Shown here piece after piece: positions 7,999 through 17,159 of a stretch of 64,000 nt of DNA (its first letter is position 1; every line of letters begins with the position of its first letter). The position numbers and the translations under genes are program-made. This DNA comes from Paludibacteraceae bacterium (GTDB lineage: Bacteria > Bacteroidota > Bacteroidia > Bacteroidales > Paludibacteraceae). The stretch is from positions 27,777 to 91,776 of the forward strand of contig JAGCWA010000032.1 in assembly GCA_017962085.1 (NCBI GenBank), in the 5' to 3' direction. The notes beneath the pieces are model-generated. The model ran no database searches. It had not been told where the DNA came from and saw only the letters and a list, made by a program, of their open reading frames with translations.

Positions 7999-9612
7999 AT
8001 GGCAAAAAGTGCATTGCAAATCGCTAGAGCCGCTTACCAACCTAAGTTGCCTAAGGCATTCAAGGGTGGCGTAGCGCTCAAAGAAGGTAAAGCAACTGAG
8101 TCTGTTGCAAACCAAGCTGAAATCAAGAAGTTGTTCCCTAACACTTATGGTATGCCTATCGTAACGTTCGAGGCTGCCGCTTCTAAGTTGTCCATGGGTG
8201 ACTTCAACGTAGGTGTAATCCTCTCTGGTGGTCAAGCCCCTGGCGGACACAACGTCATCTCCGGTCTTTTCGACGGTATCAAGGCTTTGAACCCTAAAGG
8301 AAAATTGTACGGCTTCTTGGGTGGTCCTAGCGGTTTGATCGATCACAAATACATCGAGTTGACTGCTGACATCATCGACGACTACCGTAACACGGGTGGT
8401 TTCGATATCATCGGTTCTGGCCGTACCAAGTTGGAGGAGGAGTCTCAGTTCGACAGCGGTATCGAAATCTGCAACAAATTGGGCATCAAGGCATTGGTGA
8501 TCATCGGTGGTGATGACTCTAACACTAACGCTTGCGTGTTGGCTGAGTACTACTTGGCTAAGAAGGCTGGCATCCAAGTGATCGGTTGCCCTAAGACCAT
8601 CGACGGTGACTTGAAGAACGAGCAAATCGAGACTTCTTTCGGTTTCGACACAGCTTGTAAGGTATACTCTGAGGTAATCGGTAACATCATGCGTGACGCT
8701 AACTCAGCTAAGAAATACTGGCACTTCATCAAGTTGATGGGTCGTTCAGCTTCTCACATCGCTTTGGAGTGCGGTCTGCAGACTCAACCAAACATCTGCA
8801 TCGTATCTGAGGAGGTAGAGGCTAAGAAGATGACTTTGGCTCAGATCGTCAACAACATCGCTGACACTGTTGCAGCTCGCGCCGCAAAGGGTAACAACTT
8901 CGGTGTTGTGTTGATCCCTGAGGGCTTGATCGAGTTCATCCCTGAGATGAAGGTTTTGATCAAGGAGTTGAACGACTTGTTGGCTACCGAATCTGACGTC
9001 AAGACTGCTGTATCTAAGCTTTCTGCTAACTCTAAGTCAGTTTACGAGAGCCTTCCTGAGGCCATCGCTAAGCAGTTGACTTTGGAGCGTGACCCTCACG
9101 GAAACGTACAGGTTTCTTTGATCGAAACGGAGAAATTGCTCATCGAGATGGTTAAGACCCGTTTGGCTGCCATGAAGGCTGAAGGCAAATATGTAGGTAA
9201 GTTCTCTGGCCTCGGACACTTCTTCGGTTACGAGGGTCGTTGCGCCGCTCCTTCTAACTTCGACGCTGACTACTGCTACTCTTTGGGTTACAACGCAGCT
9301 AACTTGATCGCTACTGGCAAGTCTGGTTACATGTCATTGATCAAGAACACTACTAAGCCAGCTGACCAATGGATCGCTGCCGGTGTGCCTATCACGATGA
9401 TGATGAACATGGAGCAACGTAACGGTAAGCAAAAACCAGTTATCCGCAAGGCATTGGTTGAGTTGGACGGCGCTCCGTTCAAGGCTTTGGCCGCTAACCG
9501 CGAGAAATGGGCAATCGAGACTTCTTACGTTTACCCAGGTCCAATCCAATACTTCGGTCCTTCTGAGGTATGCGACCAACCTACTAAGACGTTGGCTTTG
9601 GAGCAGAAATAA
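7999..9612 (+). CDS. pfp: pyrophosphate-dependent 6-phosphofructokinase (long PFP type)
   Basis: A 537-residue enzyme converting fructose-6-phosphate and PPi to fructose-1,6-bisphosphate and Pi, reversibly, in glycolysis. Signatures are [12 protein letters not shown] near residue 75, [11 protein letters not shown] (the GGDDS form with Asp that selects PPi over ATP), CPKTIDGD with the catalytic Asp, [11 protein letters not shown] and [14 protein letters not shown]. The length matches plant-like/spirochaete PFPs rather than the ~320-residue ATP-PFKs. Codon use is strongly biased (many GGT, GTA and GCT codons), as for a highly expressed gene. It stands alone, with its own promoter region and a terminator 20 bp after the stop. 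Confidence 0.96.
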   Translation: MAKSALQIARAAYQPKLPKAFKGGVALKEGKATESVANQAEIKKLFPNTYGMPIVTFEAAASKLSMGDFNVGVILSGGQAPGGHNVISGLFDGIKALNPKGKLYGFLGGPSGLIDHKYIELTADIIDDYRNTGGFDIIGSGRTKLEEESQFDSGIEICNKLGIKALVIIGGDDSNTNACVLAEYYLAKKAGIQVIGCPKTIDGDLKNEQIETSFGFDTACKVYSEVIGNIMRDANSAKKYWHFIKLMGRSASHIALECGLQTQPNICIVSEEVEAKKMTLAQIVNNIADTVAARAAKGNNFGVVLIPEGLIEFIPEMKVLIKELNDLLATESDVKTAVSKLSANSKSVYESLPEAIAKQLTLERDPHGNVQVSLIETEKLLIEMVKTRLAAMKAEGKYVGKFSGLGHFFGYEGRCAAPSNFDADYCYSLGYNAANLIATGKSGYMSLIKNTTKPADQWIAAGVPITMMMNMEQRNGKQKPVIRKALVELDGAPFKALAANREKWAIETSYVYPGPIQYFGPSEVCDQPTKTLALEQK

Positions 9613-9630
9613 TCGTTTGAATTATTCCAT

Positions 9631-9667
9631 AAAAAAAACTTCGGGGCAATCGCTCCGAAGTTTTTTA
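9631..9667 (+). terminator. rho-independent terminator after pfp
   Basis: Stem ACTTCGG (9638-9644) and CCGAAGT (9655-9661) with a 10-base loop, preceded by an A-run and followed by a T-run. It can serve both pfp and the converging barrel gene on the minus strand. Confidence 0.88.
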
Positions 9668-9687
9668 TTTGTTATAGGGAATGTCCG

Positions 9688-10431
9688 TTAAAAATAGAAA
9701 TGAACCCCAAGAGCAGGATTAGCAACTACTGAAAAACTAATTTGAGTCTCTTCCACGTCTGACAGACGAAGATTCTCCCCGTTTACATATATTTCGGTTT
9801 TACCCTTAAAATAGCATCGAGAGAATGACAAACTAAGCAGACTCATGGCAAATCCCCATCTCTTTACCGGACGGAACTCCAGTTGAAAGAATCTAAGATC
9901 GGCTTGAAAGCCATTTAAAGTTTGAGGACCAGAGGAATGTTTGTCCCTATAAGTAATACTTTTACCTGTGCCCAAATTATACTCTTCAATCGAAACATAA
10001 TCACGTCGTATATACTCTCCCTCCACACTTGACTTCATATGCACATAGGAAAGGGCCAACTCTGGCACATAATATAAATTTTCCGAAAGCCTCACATATT
10101 TGGCGAGAGCCGGCCCAACAGCCCCAAAAGATCCCTTCGTGTCGAATATGTATGACGATTCAGATATATCCCTTTCAAAATGATTATTTACAACACCAAA
10201 AGTGAAATCGAGTCCAACCCTAAGATTATTGACAACAAAATAGTGGAATGCGGGGGAAACATAAAAGCCAGTTGTCGGATTATACTCATTATGCTTACTA
10301 CCATCGTAATATACGTTAGAGGATGTTAATTCAAAACCCACCATCGAGCCAATATACATATCGCCCTTTTGCTGTGCGTATACACCAAATGAAACTGCAC
10401 ATAGCAGTATCGCAACGATTCTTTTCTTCAT
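9688..10431 (-). CDS. outer-membrane beta-barrel protein, paralogue of the upstream gene
   Basis: A 247-residue protein starting at MKKRIVAILLCAVSFGVYAQ, a signal peptide cleaved after YAQ; an ATG at 10443 would add four residues. The mature part begins QKGDMYIGSMVGFELTSSN and alternates strands such as LRVGLDFTFGVV and LYYVPELALSYVHMKS. It ends in FSVVANPALGVHFYF, with a terminal aromatic residue typical of barrels. It is clearly homologous to the upstream gene along its length (for example RPVKRWGFAMSLLSLSFS versus RPTERLGFSMSLIDFSFT). It lies 36 bp downstream of that gene, so the two are a tandem duplication and probably one operon. Ligand unknown. Confidence 0.72.
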   Translation of the reverse strand: MKKRIVAILLCAVSFGVYAQQKGDMYIGSMVGFELTSSNVYYDGSKHNEYNPTTGFYVSPAFHYFVVNNLRVGLDFTFGVVNNHFERDISESSYIFDTKGSFGAVGPALAKYVRLSENLYYVPELALSYVHMKSSVEGEYIRRDYVSIEEYNLGTGKSITYRDKHSSGPQTLNGFQADLRFFQLEFRPVKRWGFAMSLLSLSFSRCYFKGKTEIYVNGENLRLSDVEETQISFSVVANPALGVHFYF

Positions 10432-10467
10432 AAAAACATGCATGTATTTATATTGTGCGACATAAAT

Positions 10468-11241
10468 TTAAAAATAGATATAAATGCCAACAGCAGGATT
10501 AACACCTATTTGCAGATTATTATTTTTTACGTTTGGTATGTGATAATCAATTCCATAGGCATGTGCATCCTCTCCCTTTCTGAATATATGGGTAAAAGAG
10601 AAATCAATTAAACTCATGGAAAATCCCAACCTCTCTGTCGGACGGAATTCGAACTGAAGTAGTCTCAAAGTGGATGAAAAACCATTCACAGGTTTTCCAT
10701 CAGTCTTATAAGCACCCACGTTACTTATGTTATCAAGTGGCTCATTCCGATATTCCTCAGGCAGTATAGTATAAGAAACATATTGCTTCTTATACATATA
10801 TACTGCATTCTCATCCACCTTCATACGTATATAGTTCAAATCCAGTTCAGGCACATAATAGAATTTTTCCGCCAGCTTAACATATCCCGCAAAAACCGGA
10901 CCAACAGACCAATACTTGCTCTTCGTATCACTAGTAAAAGACGTAGTTTCCACAGCATATTCTAAATGCTCTTTTGTAATTCCAAAAGTAAAATCGAGAC
11001 CAATTCTAAGATTATTGGCAAAGAAGTAATGGAACCCAGGAGCAATAAAGAAATCCACATTCGGATTACTATCCTTTAATGTCTCATCATAAAGATTCTT
11101 TTTATCCTTGATTTCATAGGACACATTAGAGGATGTTAATCCAACACCTCCATGGAGACCCAAAAACATGTCCCCTTTCTGTTGCGCATACGCACCTATT
11201 GAAACTGCACACAGCAGTAACGAAACAATTCTTTTTTTCAT
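10468..11241 (-). CDS. outer-membrane beta-barrel protein, tandem paralogue
   Basis: A 257-residue protein starting at the ATG at 11241 (MKKRIVSLLLCAVSIGAYAQ, signal peptide); a GTG at 11250 in frame is less likely. The mature part starts QKGDMFLGLHGGVGLTSSN and ends in GVNPAVGIYIYF, a barrel-type C-terminus. It shares order and sequence of strands with the following gene but has an extra variable loop around residues 160-190. The pattern fits an OMP_b-brl-type 8- to 10-stranded barrel. No function is known to me. The upstream spacer (11,242-11,467) is divergent with the methyltransferase gene and holds no other gene. Confidence 0.72.
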   Translation of the reverse strand: MKKRIVSLLLCAVSIGAYAQQKGDMFLGLHGGVGLTSSNVSYEIKDKKNLYDETLKDSNPNVDFFIAPGFHYFFANNLRIGLDFTFGITKEHLEYAVETTSFTSDTKSKYWSVGPVFAGYVKLAEKFYYVPELDLNYIRMKVDENAVYMYKKQYVSYTILPEEYRNEPLDNISNVGAYKTDGKPVNGFSSTLRLLQFEFRPTERLGFSMSLIDFSFTHIFRKGEDAHAYGIDYHIPNVKNNNLQIGVNPAVGIYIYF

Positions 11242-11436
11242 CAAAAACACATATAAAATTCAAATAACACCGCAAATTTAAAAAAATTTCACCACCACGT
11301 CTGCGCAAACACCCGATTTTCATATAAATATTCAACAAACATCAAACTAACGTTCTGATTCTATTACCGCCCCATCTCACCTCAAAAAGAGAGGACAACC
11401 CACTCCTCTGTATGCTATTTTTTTAAGGAAAGATAT

Positions 11437-11444
11437 TATCTTTG
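11437..11444 (+). promoter_or_regulatory. -7 box TATCTTTG upstream of the RsmF-like gene
   Basis: Exact match to TAnnTTTG, 23 bp before the start codon. No convincing -33 element is seen. Confidence 0.45.
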
Positions 11445-11467
11445 CATATGTAGCGTTACTTTAAGAT

Positions 11468-12832
11468 ATGCAATTACCTACTCAATTTGAAGACTCGATG
11501 AAGGCTGCCCTGGGCGGCGAATATGACGCCTTCCGCACTGCCTTGGAGCTTGATCCACAGGTGAGCATCCGCACCAACCCGAGGAAGTTCCCTACCCTGT
11601 CGGAGGGGGACCGCGTGCCTTGGTGCGCCACCGGCCAATACCTGGACAAACGTCCTTCCTTCACCCTGGACCCGCTGTTGCATGCGGGTTGCTACTATGT
11701 GCAGGAGGCGAGCTCCATGTTCGTCGAGCAAGTCTTCCGCCAATTCATCAACACGGAAGCGCCTGTCGTGCTGGATCTCTGCGCTGCGCCGGGTGGCAAA
11801 TCGACCCACTTGGCTTCCCTACTGGACGGCAAGGGTTGGCTGGTCTCCAATGAGGTGATGCGCAATCGTGTGAACATACTGCGGGAGAACCTCATCAAAT
11901 GGGGCGCCCCGAACGTGACGGTGACGAGCAACGACCCTGCCGACTTCGGTCAGCTCACGGGTCTCTTCGACCTGATTCTGGTGGATGCGCCCTGCTCCGG
12001 CGAGGGGATGTTCCGCAAGGACGAGAAAGCGATGGAGGAATGGAGCCCCGAGAACGTGCGCTTCTGCGCCGAAAGGCAACGGAGGATCCTTGCGGATGTC
12101 TTCCCTGCCCTAGCGGAGGGTGGCATCCTAATCTTCAGCACTTGCACCTTCAACGAGGAGGAGGACGAGCATAACGCCCGTTGGATCGCCGACGAACTAG
12201 GTGCGGAACTGCTCCAAGTGAAGACCGAACCCGCATGGAACGTGACGGAGACGGACGCAGGCTACCACTTCTACCCACACAAGACGAGAGGCGAAGGATT
12301 CTTCCTCTCCGCCCTGCGCAAGACGAAGGAGGAACCGACCTTCAAGAAGAAACGTAAACGTGAGAACAAGGTCGCCCTACCCGCCCCCGCCAAGGATCTG
12401 ACGAAGTGGCTCAACGAACCGATGTACCTCACCCCTCATAACGACGTGATCTATGCCGTGCCTGCGGAATATGCGGAGCTGTCACTTACGCTGACGGAGC
12501 AGTTGCACGTGCTGCAGTCGGGCGTCGAGGTGGCCGCTGTCAAGGGGAAGGACTTGATTCCTGCCCAGCATCTAGCTCTCTCCTGGGCTTTGCGGAAAGA
12601 TGCGTTTCCTACGGTGGACCTCTCCTGGCAGGAGGCGATGACCTACCTGAAGAAGGAGAATCTCATGTTGCCGAACGACGCTCCGAAAGGCTATCTATTG
12701 CTGACCTACCGCTCCGTCCCTTTGGGTTGGGTGAAGAACTTAGGCAACCGTTGCAACAACCTGCACACGCAGGAGTGGCGCATCCGCATGCAGGTGGATG
12801 GCTGCGAATTTAAAGACTTTTTGGGAATATGA
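11468..12832 (+). CDS. NSUN/RsmF-like rRNA cytosine-C5 methyltransferase
   Basis: A 454-residue RNA m5C methyltransferase. The N-terminus (QLPTQFEDSMKAALGGEY, VSIRTNPRK) is the RsmB/RsmF N1-type region. The SAM-binding domain has VLDLCAAPGGKSTHLASLL. The two catalytic-cysteine motifs are present: IV, LILVDAPCSGEGMFRKD, and VI, LIFSTCTFNEEEDE. The C-terminal ~150 residues (from about 300) form a PUA-like RNA-binding region seen in RsmF (YebU) homologues. RsmF methylates C1407 of 16S rRNA in E. coli; this target is only inferred. The stop overlaps the next start by 4 bp (ATGA), so translation is coupled to the MBL-fold gene. Confidence 0.88.
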   Translation: MQLPTQFEDSMKAALGGEYDAFRTALELDPQVSIRTNPRKFPTLSEGDRVPWCATGQYLDKRPSFTLDPLLHAGCYYVQEASSMFVEQVFRQFINTEAPVVLDLCAAPGGKSTHLASLLDGKGWLVSNEVMRNRVNILRENLIKWGAPNVTVTSNDPADFGQLTGLFDLILVDAPCSGEGMFRKDEKAMEEWSPENVRFCAERQRRILADVFPALAEGGILIFSTCTFNEEEDEHNARWIADELGAELLQVKTEPAWNVTETDAGYHFYPHKTRGEGFFLSALRKTKEEPTFKKKRKRENKVALPAPAKDLTKWLNEPMYLTPHNDVIYAVPAEYAELSLTLTEQLHVLQSGVEVAAVKGKDLIPAQHLALSWALRKDAFPTVDLSWQEAMTYLKKENLMLPNDAPKGYLLLTYRSVPLGWVKNLGNRCNNLHTQEWRIRMQVDGCEFKDFLGI

Positions 12833-13572
12833 AACTGACTTTTCTAGGAACAGGGACCTCGACCGGTGTCCCATACATAGGCTGTAAATGTGCGGTGTGC
12901 AACTCCTCCGACCCCAAGGACAACAGGTTGCGCTGCTCCGCCCTGCTGGAGACCCAAGGCAAGAAGATTCTGCTGGATTGCGGTCCTGACTTCAGGCAAC
13001 AAGCACTCCGTGCGGGTTTCAAGCACCTCGACCTCATCCTCCTGACCCACAAACACACCGACCATATCGGCGGGTTGGATGACCTTCGCCCCTTCGGACG
13101 GGTACCGATCTATGCCAACAGATCCACCGTCGCACACATCCACGAAGCCTATTCCTACTGTTTCGACAATGATTACAAGGGAATCCCACAACTTGAGCTG
13201 CACCAGATCCGCAACGAGAAGTTCACCGCCTGTGGCATAGAGATCACCCCCGTCTTAGCCTACCACTACAAACTGCCTAACTTCGGCTATCGGATAGGCA
13301 AATTCGCCTACCTGACCGACTACAAAACGATCGAAGAGAAGGAGATAAAGAAACTGATGGGGCTGGATGTGCTGGTATTGGATGCGTTGCGCTACACGGA
13401 GCATTTCTCACACGCCTCCGTCGGCGAATCATTGGCGCTGGTGGAACGCGTCAAGCCGAAGAGCGCCTACTTCATCCATGCGAACCACGACATCGGGCTG
13501 CACGAAACCGTCGAGGCGTCCCTTCCCAAGAACGTCCACCTTGCCTATGATGGTCTAACGATTGAGTTTTAG
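12829..13572 (+). CDS. PhnP-like MBL-fold metal-dependent hydrolase
   Basis: A 247-residue metallo-beta-lactamase-fold protein. It begins MKLTFLGTGTSTGVPYIGCK and has CKCAVCNSSDPKDNRLRCSA, a cysteine-bearing insertion typical of PhnP-type cyclic phosphodiesterases. The metal ligands lie in LILLTHKHTDHIGGLDDLR (HxHxDH). Further family elements are VLAYHYKLPNFGYRIG, YLTDYK, and the C-terminal YFIHANHDIGLHE. PhnP homologues hydrolyse 2-prime,3-prime-cyclic nucleotides or phosphoribosyl cyclic phosphate. The substrate here is unknown, since no phn genes are nearby. It is translationally coupled to the methyltransferase gene upstream. Confidence 0.85.
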   Translation: MKLTFLGTGTSTGVPYIGCKCAVCNSSDPKDNRLRCSALLETQGKKILLDCGPDFRQQALRAGFKHLDLILLTHKHTDHIGGLDDLRPFGRVPIYANRSTVAHIHEAYSYCFDNDYKGIPQLELHQIRNEKFTACGIEITPVLAYHYKLPNFGYRIGKFAYLTDYKTIEEKEIKKLMGLDVLVLDALRYTEHFSHASVGESLALVERVKPKSAYFIHANHDIGLHETVEASLPKNVHLAYDGLTIEF

Positions 13573-13589
13573 GTAATTTTTTCGCCTAC

Positions 13590-13901
13590 TTATTTCACGA
13601 TGAAGATATCCTCGTTGTGACGCTTCATGTAGTATTGTTCCCTGGCATATTTCTCCAGGCTCGCCTTGTCCGTCTTCATCTCGTCCATCTTCTTCTCACA
13701 CTCCGCGATACCCTTCTTGTTCATGTTGATTTCGCTCACCAAATCCCTGATTTTCGAGTCATACTGTATGTAATTCACAATGCTGTTTTCGTCAAGAAGC
13801 GCCAGCCAAAGGGTACCTAAGCAGAACACAATCAGATATTTGCTGGAAACTATCTTCTTGATGTAATGGCCTATTTTCTTGAATATATCTTTAACTGACA
13901 T
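13590..13901 (-). CDS. DivIC/FtsB-like septum formation initiator
   Basis: A 103-residue protein with one transmembrane helix near the N-terminus (YLIVFCLGTLWLALLDENS) and a following coiled coil (SKIRDLVSEINMNKKGIAEC, then EKKMDEMKTDKASLEKYARE). The end (YAREQYYMKRHNEDIFIVK) is the characteristic C-terminus of the DivIC/FtsB family. These proteins join FtsL and FtsQ/DivIB in the divisome, linking the Z-ring to septal peptidoglycan synthesis. It converges with the MBL gene, with stop codons 17 bp apart. The family is confident from topology and the C-terminal motif. Confidence 0.82.
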   Translation of the reverse strand: MSVKDIFKKIGHYIKKIVSSKYLIVFCLGTLWLALLDENSIVNYIQYDSKIRDLVSEINMNKKGIAECEKKMDEMKTDKASLEKYAREQYYMKRHNEDIFIVK

Positions 13902-14039
13902 GCTGCTCCTCCATTTTTCCGCAAATGTATGTTTTAGTTTCCGCTTTTGAAAATTTTCAACTCATTTTTTGGTCAATAGATGCGGGATTTTTACAATTCA
14001 CAAAAGACAATCGCTATCCTTTTTATTGCGAAATTTCCC

Positions 14040-14047
14040 TATATTTG
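14040..14047 (+). promoter_or_regulatory. -7 box TATATTTG of the first YD-repeat gene
   Basis: Exact TAnnTTTG match 30 bp before the chosen ATG at 14078. A related but weaker TATATTTA occurs at the equivalent place before the third paralogue. It supports the start at 14078 rather than the long in-frame extension to 13925, which would place the promoter inside the coding sequence. Confidence 0.5.
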
Positions 14048-14077
14048 CTTATTACCGATTTTAACCCTTCTTATCAC

Positions 14078-15412
14078 ATGAAAAAGACATTCATTCTTCT
14101 AACGCTTATCTGCATGGTCCATACCGCTTTCGCCTGCGAATTCTGCATCATCAGAAACCGCCTGCACGACTACGGACAAATGATGGACGAGGAAGACTTC
14201 CGCACATACCGGTACAAGGGGAACGTGCAAAAAGTACAGATGGTCCAGACATACACTGGGCAAGACGAACTTGGCAGGATGAAGATCGACACGTCAATCA
14301 GCGTGACACTGTCCTATGACAAGGACAAAAAATGGATGTTGGTGGATGCGGCATGTGACGAATTTAAGCGTTACGAAAAGTACGAGAACATCAACGGGAA
14401 GAGGGTGTTAGTGGCGAGGGGGGATGAAAGCTCCCTTCAGGAGTATATCTATTCATGGAACGGCAAACTACGCGCCTCCAAGTATCACAACGCCTCAAAA
14501 TGCACTAAAACGTACTACAACATCAACGAGAAGGATTCCCTCTCCATCATCTACGAGAAGTGGAGAAGTTCAAGGAAGAGAAACGGACGCCATAGACATT
14601 GGGACGATATGCTACGTGAAATAACAGGCTACGAGCTCTTTTTTTACGACAAGAACGGAAACGACACAGCCATCGTATCCTATGACAAAGATTACAACGT
14701 CACACACCGCATCAGGAAGATCTATGACCCCCAAGGCCATCTGACGGAAATGTACGACGATGGTGTGCTGAAGGAATACCACCAATACGATTCGACGGGC
14801 AGGCTCGTGGCGGATTCCTCCCAAGGCGGGCAGGAAAATTATGAATACGAGGAAATAGACGAGGAAACAGAGTTCGCCCACATGAAGGGGGATCTACCGG
14901 ACACGACCATCACCTGCACGACATACGATTGCGACGGGAAAGCACTCTCCCGGACCGTTCATGTCAAATTCAAGAAGAAAACAAAGGCACGCTACACCTA
15001 CAACAGGCGTGGACAACTGCTTTCCATCCAGACGAAGGATTGCCAAATCGAAGTGGATGACATGTCAGACTGGTGGAGACTCAAGGCCGACAAGATCACA
15101 TACAAATACGACAAGAAACACCGCCTTGTATCGGAGGTTTACTCCTGTGGGAAGAATATTGTGCGCCAATTCTCCTACTATTACGATGCGGACGGACATT
15201 TGGTGGAAGGAACGATAGAGACCAACTTCCCTACCAACGCATCCGAATCTGATGAAAAGGGAAGAGGAAAATACCCGGAAGCGAAGATCGTCACCATCCG
15301 ATACGACGAAAAAGGGAACATGATCGAGGGAAGAAGGAAATTCAAGAAAAACGGTAAAATCGAGGAAGTGAAAGGCGGGTTGTTCTTTCGCTACACCTAC
15401 TACGACGAGTAG
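14078..15412 (+). CDS. secreted YD/RHS-like repeat protein, paralogue 1
   Basis: A 444-residue exported protein. Signal peptide MKKTFILLTLICMVHTAFAC is followed directly by a CxxC pair (CEFC) at the mature N-terminus. The body has about eight degenerate repeats built on Tyr-Asp/Gly units, for example YDKDYNVTHRIRKIYDPQGH, YDSTGRLVADSS, YTYNRRGQLLSIQTK and YDEKGNMIEGRR, resembling RHS/YD repeats of surface shells. It ends in FFRYTYYDE, shared by all three paralogues. There is no toxin-like C-terminal extension and no sorting domain. It is the first of three tandem genes (24%-plus divergence by eye, strongest identity at the signal peptide and tail). Function unknown; probably a periplasmic or surface repeat protein. 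Confidence 0.75.
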   Translation: MKKTFILLTLICMVHTAFACEFCIIRNRLHDYGQMMDEEDFRTYRYKGNVQKVQMVQTYTGQDELGRMKIDTSISVTLSYDKDKKWMLVDAACDEFKRYEKYENINGKRVLVARGDESSLQEYIYSWNGKLRASKYHNASKCTKTYYNINEKDSLSIIYEKWRSSRKRNGRHRHWDDMLREITGYELFFYDKNGNDTAIVSYDKDYNVTHRIRKIYDPQGHLTEMYDDGVLKEYHQYDSTGRLVADSSQGGQENYEYEEIDEETEFAHMKGDLPDTTITCTTYDCDGKALSRTVHVKFKKKTKARYTYNRRGQLLSIQTKDCQIEVDDMSDWWRLKADKITYKYDKKHRLVSEVYSCGKNIVRQFSYYYDADGHLVEGTIETNFPTNASESDEKGRGKYPEAKIVTIRYDEKGNMIEGRRKFKKNGKIEEVKGGLFFRYTYYDE

Positions 15413-15483
15413 AATTTCCCTTTCCGAAACAGTGTGTGCGACATCCATCCTCAAACATCATTTTTAACCTATACAGAAGTCAT

Positions 15484-17076
15484 ATGAAGAACCTAATTTC
15501 GACCATCATATTTATCCTGACATCCACAGCCATCGCTAGTGCTTGTGGCCAATGCGTCGTAAAAGAACACATGAACGAATTTGGATTCGGATATAATAAC
15601 GACAGCCATAATGCACACCAACACAAAGGGAAAGTGAAGATGTTCCATATGTCATGGGGGCATGAAAACCCCGAATTTTGCTCATACCTGTTTTATGACA
15701 GAGACCAGGATTTAATGTTGGAGGATCACCGCATCGGGGAAGTGAGTTTCTACAAAAGATACATAAAAATCAATGGGAAGATAAAACTAGCAGAAAAAAT
15801 AGATCGTGGTGGATTTTCATCAGAGTACATCTATTCAGAGGATGGCAAGCTCTTAACTTCCAGAGTTCAATCCATCGACAGAATAATAGAAGACTTCTTT
15901 CTCGACAACGGGAAAGAATACCTCTCAAGGAAATCCGCCAGCCCTCTTCAAAACAAAAAAATCAGTTATAAGTATACCTACTACGACCAGAACGGGAACG
16001 ACACTGCCATCGTCTTTGAAGATAAAAATTACAACATCACACATCGCACCAGGAAGATATATAACCAGCAAGGGCATCTGACGGAGGTGTACGAAAATGA
16101 CTCGCTAACTGAGTATTACAAATTCGATTCGACTGGCTTACCGATAGCCGACACTTGCAAGACGAACCATAGTGTAAGTTTCGAATACGAGGAAGCGGGA
16201 GGGAAGGCAACGTATGAATACTATAAAGGTGCCCTATCGAGCACCACACGCTACGATGCGAAAGGGTATGAGATTTACTTCAAGAACTCTTCCATAGAGC
16301 GCTTCACGAAATATGACGAAAAGCATAGAATAACAGAAGAGAAAACGAACCATTACGGCGAGGATAGCTCCATCTATTCTATTGATGTTGAGACAAGGAG
16401 ATACAGCGATTCCAGCGATGACAAAGCAGAGTTGTTGCAAGAGTCCCGCATGAAATATAAAAAAGGCACGCTGGTTAGCATTAAGAGCTGGGAAATATCC
16501 CGCAACCAGCAGGAAGAGATTCTCACGGAGATGGAGGGGGATAAAAATGATCCCGTCACGGGAAAGCTACGAATCGACACGACCGTCACCCGCACGACGT
16601 ACGGTTCCGACGGCAGGGTCCTGCTCCGTAAGATATCCGTCAACTCCAAAGTGAAGTACATAGACCGTTACACCTACAACGGCAGAGGACAATTGCTCTC
16701 CATCCAATCCAACGGCCGCCATAGAACGTCGGAACATGTGAAGGATTACATATGGGACACAGAGACCGACAAAGTGACCTATCAGTACGACGGGAAGCAC
16801 CGCCTCATATCAGAGGTAACCAACTGCGGGAAACGAATCGTGAAACAGATCGCCTACCGCTACGATGCCGCCAACCATCTGATTTCGAAAGTGACGAGAA
16901 CACCCGATGAATATTATGAGGATGGAACCAAAATCCCAGTGACGAAGGTCGTCACCATGCTTTACGATAAGATCGGGAACCCAACAGAGAGAACAATCAG
17001 CTATATGAAAGGTTCCAAAAACTTATATGAAGAAAAAATTTTCCTTCGTTACATCTACTACGACGACGAGGAATAA
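15484..17076 (+). CDS. secreted YD/RHS-like repeat protein, paralogue 2
   Basis: A 530-residue protein starting at MKNLISTIIFILTSTAIASAC, a signal peptide with CGQC at the mature N-terminus. This start is preferred over the in-frame ATG at 15436 because it places the signal peptide at the terminus. The repeats match the neighbours: YTYYDQNGNDTAIVFEDKNY, KIYNQQGHLTEVYENDSL, YTYNGRGQLLSIQS, YDAANHLISKV and the final RYIYYDDEE. The middle part is closer to paralogue 3, with shared TEVYENDSLTE and IAD(S/T)CK segments. Its signal peptide and leader differ from those of 1 and 3. It lies 71 bp after paralogue 1. Confidence 0.75.
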   Translation: MKNLISTIIFILTSTAIASACGQCVVKEHMNEFGFGYNNDSHNAHQHKGKVKMFHMSWGHENPEFCSYLFYDRDQDLMLEDHRIGEVSFYKRYIKINGKIKLAEKIDRGGFSSEYIYSEDGKLLTSRVQSIDRIIEDFFLDNGKEYLSRKSASPLQNKKISYKYTYYDQNGNDTAIVFEDKNYNITHRTRKIYNQQGHLTEVYENDSLTEYYKFDSTGLPIADTCKTNHSVSFEYEEAGGKATYEYYKGALSSTTRYDAKGYEIYFKNSSIERFTKYDEKHRITEEKTNHYGEDSSIYSIDVETRRYSDSSDDKAELLQESRMKYKKGTLVSIKSWEISRNQQEEILTEMEGDKNDPVTGKLRIDTTVTRTTYGSDGRVLLRKISVNSKVKYIDRYTYNGRGQLLSIQSNGRHRTSEHVKDYIWDTETDKVTYQYDGKHRLISEVTNCGKRIVKQIAYRYDAANHLISKVTRTPDEYYEDGTKIPVTKVVTMLYDKIGNPTERTISYMKGSKNLYEEKIFLRYIYYDDEE

Positions 17077-17159
17077 GGACTCAATGCAAGGACTCCTTCT
17101 TGATATATTACAGATAAATCCTATATTTACTTAATACCAATTTTAACCCTTCTTATCAC

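Noticed and set aside
13925-14077. Extended start for the first YD-repeat gene
   Set aside because: It would bury the signal peptide 51 residues inside and place a consensus promoter box within the coding sequence. The paralogues start at the signal peptide.
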